DNA from: Flavobacterium sp. KS-LB2
Lineage (GTDB): Bacteria; Bacteroidota; Bacteroidia; Flavobacteriales; Flavobacteriaceae
Assembly: GCF_036895565.1 (NCBI RefSeq)
Contig: NZ_CP145904.1
Span: forward strand, 1,984,001 to 2,048,000
Direction of reading: 5' to 3'
DNA length: 64,000 nucleotides
A program made the position numbers and the translations under genes. Every line of letters starts with the position of its first letter. The first letter of the stretch is position 1. A model generated the notes under the pieces. The model ran no database searches. It was not told the DNA's origin and worked only from the letters and a program-made list of their open reading frames with translations. Of the stretch, positions 26,227 to 35,247 are shown piece by piece.

Positions 26227-26234
26227 TATATTTG
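26227..26234 (+). promoter_or_regulatory. tRNA-Arg promoter -7 element
   Basis: TATATTTG matches TAnnTTTG. TTG at 26205-26207 lies 19 bp upstream as a -33 element. Confidence 0.65.
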
Positions 26235-26269
26235 CACCCGCAATGAAGTTATTATAACGGTTTGCAAAT

Positions 26270-26343
26270 GGCCTTGTGGCGCAACTGAATAGCGCACTTG
26301 ATTACGGCTCAAGAGGTTACTGGTTTGAATCCAGTCAAGGTCA
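26270..26343 (+). tRNA. tRNA-Arg (anticodon ACG)
   Basis: 74-nt cloverleaf. The acceptor GGCCTTG pairs with CAAGGTC (one G-U), the D arm is GCGC/GCGC, and the anticodon arm is CTTGA-TTACGGC-TCAAG with ACG at 34-36. The T arm is ACTGG-TTTGAAT-CCAGT, with discriminator A. CCA is not encoded. Confidence 0.95.
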
Positions 26344-26349
26344 CAAATT

Positions 26350-26392
26350 AAATCCCTAAAAATACTGAAAATCAGTTTTTTAGGGATTTTTT
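26350..26392 (+). terminator. Terminator of tRNA-Arg
   Basis: AAATCCCTAAAAA and TTTTTAGGGATTT form the stem, followed by T residues. Confidence 0.8.
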
Positions 26393-26546
26393 ATTTAATA
26401 TTTAGTCCGTTTTTAATTCAAAGTAATTCTGTCTTAATACTACTCCTATTCCTAATTCTTCTTTCTTTGAACCATTAACATCAAAGCCGAAAATTATGTT
26501 TTAGCACTAAACTTTCGTGTTTAAATTACTTTAGCCCCAACTATTT

Positions 26547-27839
26547 TTATAAAATTAAATGAGCGTTGCCTATTTTTTCTTTCAATTTAGCATCCACTTT
26601 AGCTAATGCTGCATATTCCTGCCAGTTTGTAACGGAATCACTAATTTTTTGAATTATCGCTTCAGCTTTTTTAATATTCATGCTCTTTGCAACGATTAAA
26701 AGATCCGCTTTAGTAATGTCTTTTCTTTTTCCGTTGATGCTTAGGTTGTGTTGACTTACCCAATCACTTCCTGGGCGATAAGCAAAACAAATATCATAAG
26801 CTGGTGCTAATTCCCAATTCCCTTCTTTTTTTAGTCTGAAAGCAAAGTTTTTGGTATGATCATCACAATTTCTAGCGATTACATTAAACACCATTCTTCT
26901 ATACATTTGCTCTGCCTCAGGATAGGGTAATCGTAACAAACGCATGGTTTGAAAAATTTGTTCGTAGCTAAAACTGGTAATTTGGCTAAAATCATAATGC
27001 TGCATGGCACACAACGTTTGTATGTGGTGTTTTTGTTCGCCACCCTCACGGTCAAAGCGCTTCGTCATGAAATGTGCTCTGCCCTTTTCCTCCAGTAATC
27101 TACACTCCATCATATCAATTTCACAAGCTTTTGCCATTAGGTAATATGCCATTTCAATTCTGCCAAAGCCTGTGCTTTCGCCAAATTGCACATCGCTAAC
27201 CGTATCTAACTTTAGTAACCAATGCTCAAAACCTTTTGGAGCACTAGTCTGTCCAGATTTGACCTGACCTGTTTTTTCGTTATAGGCAATAATAGCTTTT
27301 GGTCGAGCACCACCAGCCGAAGTTCCTATTTTAAGAATATCCAACATGGCTTGTTGTTCATCTTCACTCAGGTTGGTTTCAAAACGATCCCTCTTGGATA
27401 GCATTTTTTGAGAAATGTGAATCAAATTATCAACTTCAATATCAAATGCTCTTTTGGTGATTTTAAGTTGTGAAGGTTCAAATTCTAAAGCGCCCATTCC
27501 ACGTGTTCCTATAAAACACAAGAGTTCAACAGGGTTCATACTATTTTCTGGACGACCATTTTGTGCTAGCCAGGTATTGATTAATTGATTTCCATAATCA
27601 TCTGGTAATACATCCGCTAATAATCCGGGCAATCCTTTAAATGTTTTTACGTCTCGTAATTCTGGAAACGAAAAAATACGTTTCATGCTATTGACTATCG
27701 GCATTTTTAGAGGTGCCAAATCGGTTTTGGTATTTATAAATTTTGGATCATACTCAAAACTTGCCAAACCTGTTTCCGCATTCCACGCAACAGCTCCTAC
27801 CGTTTCTCCCCATATTTTTACAAAAGCAGTTGTAATCAT
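26547..27839 (-). CDS. hipA: HipA-family serine/threonine kinase toxin
   Basis: Type II toxin. In E. coli HipA phosphorylates glutamyl-tRNA synthetase and induces dormancy. HipA-N (residues 1-110) precedes the kinase core. The conserved loop is IGTSAGGARPKA (171-182), the catalytic loop is NCDDHTKNFAF (324-334), and APAYDICFAY (345-354) holds the metal-binding Asp. It is full length at 430 residues with all key residues, so probably active. It shares one base with hipB, indicating coupled translation and neutralisation by HipB. Confidence 0.9.
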   Translation of the reverse strand: MITTAFVKIWGETVGAVAWNAETGLASFEYDPKFINTKTDLAPLKMPIVNSMKRIFSFPELRDVKTFKGLPGLLADVLPDDYGNQLINTWLAQNGRPENSMNPVELLCFIGTRGMGALEFEPSQLKITKRAFDIEVDNLIHISQKMLSKRDRFETNLSEDEQQAMLDILKIGTSAGGARPKAIIAYNEKTGQVKSGQTSAPKGFEHWLLKLDTVSDVQFGESTGFGRIEMAYYLMAKACEIDMMECRLLEEKGRAHFMTKRFDREGGEQKHHIQTLCAMQHYDFSQITSFSYEQIFQTMRLLRLPYPEAEQMYRRMVFNVIARNCDDHTKNFAFRLKKEGNWELAPAYDICFAYRPGSDWVSQHNLSINGKRKDITKADLLIVAKSMNIKKAEAIIQKISDSVTNWQEYAALAKVDAKLKEKIGNAHLIL

Positions 27840-28183
27840 TACCAGTCGGATTTATTGGTGTTATCGCTATCACTATTTCTCGCACGCTGCCTAATTTGTT
27901 TGTCTTGTTTAGCCAATTCTAGTGGACTCACTTCGTGTTGTATAGTAAACCCTTCTAAGAGCTGTAAAATATTTAAAGCTCTCATAATTTGAATAAGTGA
28001 CAGCATTGTGATGGCCTCACCATTTTCAATTTGGCTTAATGTCGAACGATTGATACCAGCTGCTTCTGCCAATTGCGCTTGAGTTTTATTACTCTTTAAT
28101 CGCTCTTGTTTTATGAATGCGCCAATCTTACTCACGATAGCAGTATCACTCATTGCAACCCATTCTATGTTGGTATTTCCCAT
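27839..28183 (-). CDS. hipB: HipB-family antitoxin, Xre helix-turn-helix
   Basis: The 114-residue antitoxin and autorepressor has an HTH at about 20-75 (NKTQAQLAEAAGINRSTLSQ). The start at 28183 (MGNTNIEWVAMSD) fits homologues that carry a short W-x-x-MSD lead-in, and an ATG at 28153 is the alternative. Four 14-bp boxes of the form TTGGTATTTACCA lie over and upstream of the start, one overlapping a TAnnTTTG element, so it most likely represses its own operon with HipA as co-repressor. Confidence 0.9.
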   Translation of the reverse strand: MGNTNIEWVAMSDTAIVSKIGAFIKQERLKSNKTQAQLAEAAGINRSTLSQIENGEAITMLSLIQIMRALNILQLLEGFTIQHEVSPLELAKQDKQIRQRARNSDSDNTNKSDW

Positions 28184-28328
28184 TATTATCTCTTTAAAAT
28201 AGTATTACTGTTGGTATTTACCAACAAATATAAGTAAAATTTAATAATTAATTAATAGCTAGTGCTTTTTTGTTGGTAAATACCATCTTTATTTATTAAA
28301 AATAGTATTAATGATGGTATTTACCATC
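28170..28328. promoter_or_regulatory. Four phased HipB operator boxes
   Basis: TTGGTATTTCCCAT (28170-28183, over the hipB start), TTGGTATTTACCAA (28211-28224), TTGGTAAATACCAT (28273-28286) and ATGGTATTTACCAT (28314-28327). Spacings are 41, 62 and 41 bp, all near whole helical turns. CAAATATA (28225-28232), TATATTTG on the reverse strand, is the probable -7 element beside box 2. Confidence 0.75.
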
Positions 28329-28902
28329 AATTATAAAAAATTATACATTAAGCTCATGTCTATTATTGTAACTAAACAAATTGTTAAATTCTTCAACAGT
28401 TACCAATTTCAAAGCGGAATACCTTATTTTTCTCTTGTGCCAAAATTCTATGCATGCAAAGGTTCCAGTTCATTTGTTTTTTAGAAAAGAGTTTGTTTCC
28501 ACAAATCATTGACCGCTATTAGGTAAAATGTAGACTACTTTTTTTTAACATGTACAGCTCTAAATCTGTACTACTACTCCTAACGATCTGATTAATTCTG
28601 ATAGGTTTGCTCTCTCATAATTCAGTCATATGTATTTCTCGTAGAAAGCTTTATTAAAATCTTACAAGCTTATTTCGGTAGGCAAAATTAAAATTTATTT
28701 CTTAATTCTATTAGTCAGCTAAATTAGCATATCCACTTTTCATTTTTACTACACTATCCAAACTGCAGCATTCTTGGAAGCCATTCATTCATTGAAACCA
28801 TTTAAATAAAAACAACAACATAAAAAACGATACCTTTTTCAAGTAATGAATAGGCAATGCAAACATATAAATACTAATTTTACTGCATAAAAATAAACAT
28901 CT
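28329..28902. other. Gene-free region of about 570 nt
   Basis: I see no credible ORF, RNA gene or terminator here on either strand. Composition is slightly less AT-rich than typical spacers, so it may be a decayed gene, but no residual protein similarity is recognisable. Confidence 0.4.
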
Positions 28903-29754
28903 ATGTTATTCCTAATCTTAAGTATTATTTGCAGTGTAACCGTGGGTGCACTATTTAAAGTTGCACGTAAATATACCATCAACCATACCCAAATAGTTGC
29001 TTGGAATTATGTATTTGCAATACTACTTTGCTATTTCACCTTCACACCAGATATCAGTAAAATAGATGCAAGCGCGCCTTGGTGGCTATATATCACAATT
29101 GGGATTTTATTACCATCTATATTTCTTTTTTTGGCTGCATCCATCAAGCACATGGGAATTGTAAAAACTGACGCCGCCCAACGGCTCTCCTTGTTTATCC
29201 CTATCCTAGCAGCTTGGCTACTTTTTAACGAACAATTCAGTATGTTGAAAATAGTAGCTCTCATATTGGCAGTACCAGCGTTGTTGCTTATTCTAACTAA
29301 AAATACCGAAAACACCAAAAACAAATGGGGATATCCAGCTGTAGTATTGATTGGGTTTGGAGTTATAGACATTCTCTTTAAAAAAATGGCCAATTATACT
29401 AGTTTGCCTTATACTACTTCTTTATTTGTACTATTTGGAATCGCCATGACGATCATGATTGCAGTTGTTGCTTTTGCAGTTGTTCTGAAAAAAGTCGTCT
29501 TGAAAACGAGTAATATCATTTTTGGAGCTTTAGTGGGTATTTTCAACTTTGGGAATATTCTGTTCTATCTCAAAGCACATCAGGAGTTTTCGAAAAGTCC
29601 TTCTACTGTATTTGCAGGCATGAATATGGGTGTAATCATCATTGGCAGTCTGGTGGGCGTTCTAATTTTTAAAGAAAAACTAAGCAAAATGAATTTTATA
29701 GGGTTGTTTTTAGCTTTAATAGCAATCGTTTTAATTGTGCTCTCACAGCAGTAA
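28903..29754 (+). CDS. EamA/DMT-superfamily transporter
   Basis: 283 residues with ten predicted membrane helices arranged as two five-helix EamA repeats. The second repeat starts near residue 145 (WGYPAVVLIGFGVIDILFK) and ends with the typical LSKMNFIGLFLALIAIVLIV. Metabolite or drug exporter of the inner membrane, substrate unknown. Monocistronic, ending at the shared bidirectional terminator. Confidence 0.85.
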   Translation: MLFLILSIICSVTVGALFKVARKYTINHTQIVAWNYVFAILLCYFTFTPDISKIDASAPWWLYITIGILLPSIFLFLAASIKHMGIVKTDAAQRLSLFIPILAAWLLFNEQFSMLKIVALILAVPALLLILTKNTENTKNKWGYPAVVLIGFGVIDILFKKMANYTSLPYTTSLFVLFGIAMTIMIAVVAFAVVLKKVVLKTSNIIFGALVGIFNFGNILFYLKAHQEFSKSPSTVFAGMNMGVIIIGSLVGVLIFKEKLSKMNFIGLFLALIAIVLIVLSQQ

Positions 29755-29829
29755 AACCAATACATTTCTAAGTCTAATAAATTAATTTTGAACGTAACAC
29801 CACTTAAATACTTAACTAAAAAGCACAAA

Positions 29830-29862
29830 AAAAACCGTCTCGTTTAACGAGACGGTTTCTAT
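29830..29862. terminator. Bidirectional terminator
   Basis: AACCGTCTCG and CGAGACGGTT stem with flanking A- and T-runs, between the convergent EamA and amino-acid permease genes. Confidence 0.85.
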
Positions 29863-29879
29863 TATAAATGAGGTTATTT

Positions 29880-31811
29880 TTAAATTTCTATACTATTCAG
29901 CTTACTGTTTTTTCGGCTAAAGCTAAAATAGATTACTAAACCTATCAATAACCAAACTCCAAAATAAATCCAGTTCCAAACACTCAATTCTGCCATCATG
30001 TATAAACAACAAATCAAGCCTAATAATGGAATTAAAGATAAATTTTCTTTGTAAGACCAAACTGCTAAACCAATCAGCGTTATTAAGAAAATCCACATTG
30101 GAATTTTATGCTTGAACAATCCAAAACCACTTTCGTATTTTATAGCATCTGCAATTGGCAAGCCAGCAATTACTGCAGCGTATTTTGCATCATCTTGTTG
30201 GTATTGACTTAACAAATTTTCTAAATCCGGTGTATCAGTTGTACTGTTTTTAGCATCAATCGATACTAAATAATCGTATACTTTTTGAGTTTCTTCTTTG
30301 TTTAACGATGTGATTATATCAGCCGAATTATTGATTTGAGTTTCATTGGTAATGAAATCCATAGTCGCTTTCTTGTTGTATCCAAAAGCAAAAACTAGTC
30401 CGATAATAAGCAAAACCGGCATAATAAATTTTGAATTCACATACGGAGTTTTGAACTTTCCTCTTGGAATATCAGTCTTATTTTGTAAAGCCAAAACTCC
30501 AGCACAAACCAATACAAAAGCAAATAAAGTTCCAATACTACACAAGTCAGTCACTAATGTTAAGTTCAAAAATAAAGCGGGTACTGCTACCACAAAACCT
30601 GTTACAATAGTAGCGTATGAAGGCGTTTTATATTTTGGATGCACTTTAGAGAAACGTTTTGGCAACAAACCATCACGACTCATACTCATCCAAATACGCG
30701 GTTGTCCCATTTGGAAAACTAATAAAACACTTGCCATAGCCACTACGGCACTAACTGCAATAATTCCCGACATCCATTTCAAGTCTAATTTTTCAAATAC
30801 AAATGCTAATGGATCACCTACATTCAATTGGTCATAACTAACCATTCCTGTTAACACTAACGCTATTGCAATGTATAAAATAGTACATATAATAATAGCC
30901 CACATCATTCCTCTTGGCAAATCACGTTGTGGATCTTTACATTCTTCCGCTGTAGTTGAAATAGCATCAAAACCGATATAAGCAAAAAATACCGCTGAAA
31001 CTCCTTTCAAAACCCCCGTTACTCCATTAGGTGCAAAAGGATCCCAGTTAGCAGTATCTACATAAAATACACCAACAGCAATTACTAAAAGAACGATGCA
31101 TAATTTGACAACCACCATGATATTACTCGCATTTCGAGACTCCTTCATCCCGCGGTAAATTAATGCGGTGATTAAAACAATAATTAATAATGCCGGAAGA
31201 TCGGCCACGAAATGAAACGAACCAATAACAGGTGAAGTTGTCCAAGCCGTATAAGCATCTTGCAAAGCTGGACTTAAGTTAGCATATTCTTTTCCGCCTT
31301 GCATTAGTGCTGTGGCGTCATCAAAACCTCTGGAAGCGGACAAGAAATCCATCTGAACCCATTGTGGCAAATGAAGCCCTCCACTTTCTAGTAAACCCGT
31401 AAAATAATCACTCCACGATATAGCAACCGTTATATTACCTACTGAGTATTCCATAATCAAAGCCCAACCAATAATCCAAGCAATAATTTCACCAAATGCT
31501 ACGTACGAATAGGTATAAGCACTTCCAGATACGGGAACCATAGAGGCAAATTCAGCATAAGCAAAGGCCGCAAAACTACATGCTACGGCAGTAAACAAGA
31601 AAAGAAAGATAACTGCAGGACCTCCATCAGCACTTGCTTTTCCGATAGTACTAAAAATACCGGCTCCAACAATGGCAGCGATTCCAAAAGCAGTCAAATC
31701 ACGCGCAGTCAAATGTTTACCTAAAGCATTATGCCCATCGGTATTATTTTTCTCAACTTGTTTTAAAATATCCTGTACTGTCTTTTTTCTGAATAAACCG
31801 TTTAACGCCAT
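29880..31811 (-). CDS. APC-family amino-acid permease (cationic amino acid type)
   Basis: 643 residues and 12-14 membrane helices with the APC opening GIAAIVGAGIFSTIGKASAD and the conserved GFDAISTTAEECKDPQRDLP. This matches the CAT/YfnA branch. A soluble insert at about 480-560 (NETQINNSADIITSLNKEET and following) interrupts the C-terminal helices and is larger than in bacterial YfnA. It imports amino acids, and the exact specificity is not evident. Single gene, terminated by the bidirectional hairpin. Confidence 0.88.
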   Translation of the reverse strand: MALNGLFRKKTVQDILKQVEKNNTDGHNALGKHLTARDLTAFGIAAIVGAGIFSTIGKASADGGPAVIFLFLFTAVACSFAAFAYAEFASMVPVSGSAYTYSYVAFGEIIAWIIGWALIMEYSVGNITVAISWSDYFTGLLESGGLHLPQWVQMDFLSASRGFDDATALMQGGKEYANLSPALQDAYTAWTTSPVIGSFHFVADLPALLIIVLITALIYRGMKESRNASNIMVVVKLCIVLLVIAVGVFYVDTANWDPFAPNGVTGVLKGVSAVFFAYIGFDAISTTAEECKDPQRDLPRGMMWAIIICTILYIAIALVLTGMVSYDQLNVGDPLAFVFEKLDLKWMSGIIAVSAVVAMASVLLVFQMGQPRIWMSMSRDGLLPKRFSKVHPKYKTPSYATIVTGFVVAVPALFLNLTLVTDLCSIGTLFAFVLVCAGVLALQNKTDIPRGKFKTPYVNSKFIMPVLLIIGLVFAFGYNKKATMDFITNETQINNSADIITSLNKEETQKVYDYLVSIDAKNSTTDTPDLENLLSQYQQDDAKYAAVIAGLPIADAIKYESGFGLFKHKIPMWIFLITLIGLAVWSYKENLSLIPLLGLICCLYMMAELSVWNWIYFGVWLLIGLVIYFSFSRKNSKLNSIEI

Positions 31812-32085
31812 ATTGTAAATTTTATCATTAAAAATTAATATACTGTAAATTATATGTTTTTATGTTATATTTTATTCAAATAATCTTCAAAAATCAAAAG
31901 TATAAAACAAATTGAACTAATGCCGATTCTATGCTTATATTTTTTTATTATTTTTCAATACGCGTAAAATGATTTATTTCTCGATTAAAAAAGTCAAATA
32001 AAACAATTTTAACCTTAAAAAAGAAAATTTATTTATACTAAAAAATAATTTTCTGCTTCTGTCAAAATGCATTCTAGTTTGCTAA

Positions 32086-35001
32086 TTATTTCAAACAACT
32101 CCTTAAAATCGTCACAGGATGCAATGCTTTTCTACTCGTTCCATCAAAAATTTGATGACGGCAACTGGTTCCCGCTGCGGCAATGGCTGTAGAAGCTTCA
32201 GTAGCTCTAATTTTAGGGAATAAGGTATCTTCACCCATTTGCATACTAATTTCGTAATGTTCTTTTTCATATCCAAAAGACCCCGCCATACCACAACAAC
32301 CCGAATTATAAATGGTAACCGAGCTGTTTTTTGGGATATTTAACATAGCAAAAGTCGCTTCAACAGTACTCAATGATTTTTGGTGGCAATGACCGTGGAT
32401 TTTTATTTTTTTCGATTCATCAGAAAACTGATCTGCATGAATTTTACCTTTTGAAATTTCATTCTTGAAAAACTCTTCTATCGTAAATACATTTTTAGCT
32501 AATTTTTCGGCACCATCTTTATCATCAGCCAATCGAATATATTCGTCTCTAAAGGTTAATATCGCCGAAGGTTCAATTCCTATCAACGGACAATCGGCAG
32601 TAATGTAATTCGACAAAATGCCTACGTTTATATTGGCAATTGCTTTTGCTTCTTCGAGAAAACCTTTAGAAATAAACGCTCTTCCGCTTTCTTCATGATC
32701 CACCAGAATCACTTCATATCCTAATGTTGTCAATAACTCGTACGCATCGATTCCAACCGAAACATCATAGAAATTAGTGAATTCATCGCAAAACAAACAT
32801 ACTTTTCCGTTTACAAAAGAATCACTTGGCGCCTGATTCCAATTTTTCTCATACCATTTCCTAAAAGTTTGTGAAGCCAAAAGCGGCACTTCTCTTTTTG
32901 GGGCAATTCCCATGCTTTTTTTCACCAAAGGCAAATTCACCATAAAATTAGTGAACCTTGGAGTGATACTTCCCAGTCCATTCAGTTTGGCATTAAAAGC
33001 AAACACTTTATTACGCCATGAAAATCCATTTGCTTTTTGGTATTGGTACAAAAACTCCGATTTTAAAGCCGCCACATCCACATTACTCGGACATTCGCTG
33101 GCACAGGCTTTACAACTCACACACAATTCAAATACCTTATACAATTCTTCGTGATTGAACTTATTGTCTTTCTCCGAATGTGTCAAATATTCTCTCAACG
33201 CATTGGCTCTGGCACGCGTCGTATCTTTTTCATTTCGAGTGGCGCGGTAACTTGGACACAAAGTCCCGCCTGCCGAAGGTAATTTTCTGCAATCCCCGGA
33301 ACCATTGCATTTTTCCGCAGCACGCAAAATACCCATACTATCAGAGAAATCCTGAATTGTTTGTATATCAGGTTCCACTCTGCCTGCTTCTACTCTAAGA
33401 TTTTCATCCATTTTGAAAGCGTTCACAATTTTTCCCACATTCAAAATGGTATTCGGGTCAAAAGCATGTTTGATTCTTTTCAACAATTCATAATTTTGGT
33501 CTCCAATCATAAAAGGCAAAAACTCACCACGAACAATTCCATCTCCGTGTTCTCCACTCAATGATCCTCTGTATTTTTTGACTAAAATAGCGACTTCAGT
33601 TGCAATGTTTCTAAATTGATGCAGCCCTTCTTTTGTTTTCAAATTTAAAACCGGACGCAAATGCAATTCTCCAGCACCGGCATGTGCATAATAAATAGCA
33701 CTTTGTCCATGACGCTCCATCATGGCGGAGAATTCGGCAATATAATTGGGTAAATCACTCAACTCAACAGCGGTATCCTCAATAGAATCAGCGGCTTTAT
33801 CATCACCTACAATACTTCCCAAAAGTCCGAGACCTGCTTTTCTTAACTCATTTATTTTATCAATATCTGCTCCATAAATTTTTGGCAAAGCATACCCAAA
33901 ATTATTTCGTTCCAAATCGGCAATCAAATCATTCGCTTGTCTTTCAGCATCTTCCATACTAATATGCGAAGCTACTTCGAGCATGATAACCGCTTTTGGT
34001 TCGCCTTGAATAAAAAATCTGTTTTTGGCTTGCTCTCTGTTGGTTTTGGTACAATCCAATATCGTGTCATCCATCATTTCACACGTATACAAATGATGTT
34101 TCATAGCAGTAACCACAGCTTCTAAACTTTCCTGAATCGTATGAAAATGAGCCACTACCATAACATTATTTGTTGGTGGCAAATCGTCCACTTTCAATGT
34201 AACTTCTGTAGTAAACGCTAAAGTTCCTTCGCTTCCGCAAAGGAGTTTCCCTAAATTTATGGTGTTTTCTGTTCCTCCAAAAAGTTCTGATTTCAATAAT
34301 AAATCAATTGCGTAACCAGTATTTCGTCTATGGATTTCAGGTTTTGGAAATTCCTTTACAATCTCTTTTTGGTTTTCTGTATTTGAAAGTTCCTCGTAAA
34401 TGGTTTTATAAATGGAGTTTTCTAGCGTGTTCCCTTTTGTTTTTTCAATGAATTCAGCCGAAGTCATTTCTTTAAATACTACCGAAGTTCCATCACTCAA
34501 AACCGCTTTAATTTCTACTATTTTATCTCGGGTAACACCATAGCGTATTGATGTGGTTCCCGATGAATTATTGCCTACCATTCCTCCAAGCATACATCGA
34601 TTTGAGGTTGAAGTATTGGGTCCAAAAAACAATCTGTGTTCTTTTAAGTACAAATTCAGTTCATCCCGAATCACTCCTGGCTGTACGGTAACCGTTTTTT
34701 TTGCAGAATCAAAAGCGACAATCTTGGTAAAATGTTTCGAAACATCTACAATTATTCCATTACCTACTGTTTGACCTGCCAAGGAAGTTCCGGCAGTTCT
34801 GGGCGTAATTGAAATTTTATTTTTTGCTGCAAAGCGAATAATTTTGACAATATCTTCCTCTGATTTTGGAATCGCTACCGCAACTGGCATAATCCGATAC
34901 GCAGAAGCATCTGTGGCATACAATGTTTTATGGAGATCATCATATAAAAGTGTTCCTTCTAATGATTCGGATAATTGCTGTAATTGAGGCGTGATTGACA
35001 T
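32086..35001 (-). CDS. FAD-binding / 4Fe-4S oxidoreductase fusion (D-lactate or glycolate dehydrogenase-like)
   Basis: A 971-residue fusion. The N-terminal FAD PCMH domain (residues 20-270) has TPRTAGTSLAGQTVGNG, and the FAD-oxidase C domain runs to about 540 with SGEHGDG. A 4Fe-4S segment near 610-660 has CVSCKACASECPSNVD, and the C-terminal CCG-type Fe-S domain has HGHCHQKSL and SGCCGMAGSFGYE. This is the layout of YdiJ/D-2-hydroxyacid dehydrogenases. It probably oxidises a 2-hydroxyacid and feeds the quinone pool. TATATTTG on the reverse strand at 35037-35030 is its likely promoter. Confidence 0.9.
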   Translation of the reverse strand: MSITPQLQQLSESLEGTLLYDDLHKTLYATDASAYRIMPVAVAIPKSEEDIVKIIRFAAKNKISITPRTAGTSLAGQTVGNGIIVDVSKHFTKIVAFDSAKKTVTVQPGVIRDELNLYLKEHRLFFGPNTSTSNRCMLGGMVGNNSSGTTSIRYGVTRDKIVEIKAVLSDGTSVVFKEMTSAEFIEKTKGNTLENSIYKTIYEELSNTENQKEIVKEFPKPEIHRRNTGYAIDLLLKSELFGGTENTINLGKLLCGSEGTLAFTTEVTLKVDDLPPTNNVMVVAHFHTIQESLEAVVTAMKHHLYTCEMMDDTILDCTKTNREQAKNRFFIQGEPKAVIMLEVASHISMEDAERQANDLIADLERNNFGYALPKIYGADIDKINELRKAGLGLLGSIVGDDKAADSIEDTAVELSDLPNYIAEFSAMMERHGQSAIYYAHAGAGELHLRPVLNLKTKEGLHQFRNIATEVAILVKKYRGSLSGEHGDGIVRGEFLPFMIGDQNYELLKRIKHAFDPNTILNVGKIVNAFKMDENLRVEAGRVEPDIQTIQDFSDSMGILRAAEKCNGSGDCRKLPSAGGTLCPSYRATRNEKDTTRARANALREYLTHSEKDNKFNHEELYKVFELCVSCKACASECPSNVDVAALKSEFLYQYQKANGFSWRNKVFAFNAKLNGLGSITPRFTNFMVNLPLVKKSMGIAPKREVPLLASQTFRKWYEKNWNQAPSDSFVNGKVCLFCDEFTNFYDVSVGIDAYELLTTLGYEVILVDHEESGRAFISKGFLEEAKAIANINVGILSNYITADCPLIGIEPSAILTFRDEYIRLADDKDGAEKLAKNVFTIEEFFKNEISKGKIHADQFSDESKKIKIHGHCHQKSLSTVEATFAMLNIPKNSSVTIYNSGCCGMAGSFGYEKEHYEISMQMGEDTLFPKIRATEASTAIAAAGTSCRHQIFDGTSRKALHPVTILRSCLK

Positions 35002-35029
35002 TTAGTGGAGTAAATTGCTATTATTTTCA

Positions 35030-35037
35030 CAAATATA
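35030..35037 (-). promoter_or_regulatory. -7 promoter element TAnnTTTG (reverse strand)
   Basis: CAAATATA on the + strand, 28 nt before the start of the FAD/Fe-S oxidoreductase. Confidence 0.5.
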
Positions 35038-35247
35038 AATATATACCTTATTATAAGTTAAAAAATCAAATAAGAAAAATTCAAAATATTCAAATCCTTT
35101 TATGGTTTGTCAGAAAGTGCATTCAAACGGATTTAGAAAAATTGGCAAAGAAATTGCGCTGTTAAAATAAGTCAAATTTTAAAACCATTTTAACTGGTAA
35201 ATTTCACTAAAAAAACTATTTTTGAATACTTTATAAACAAGACTCTA

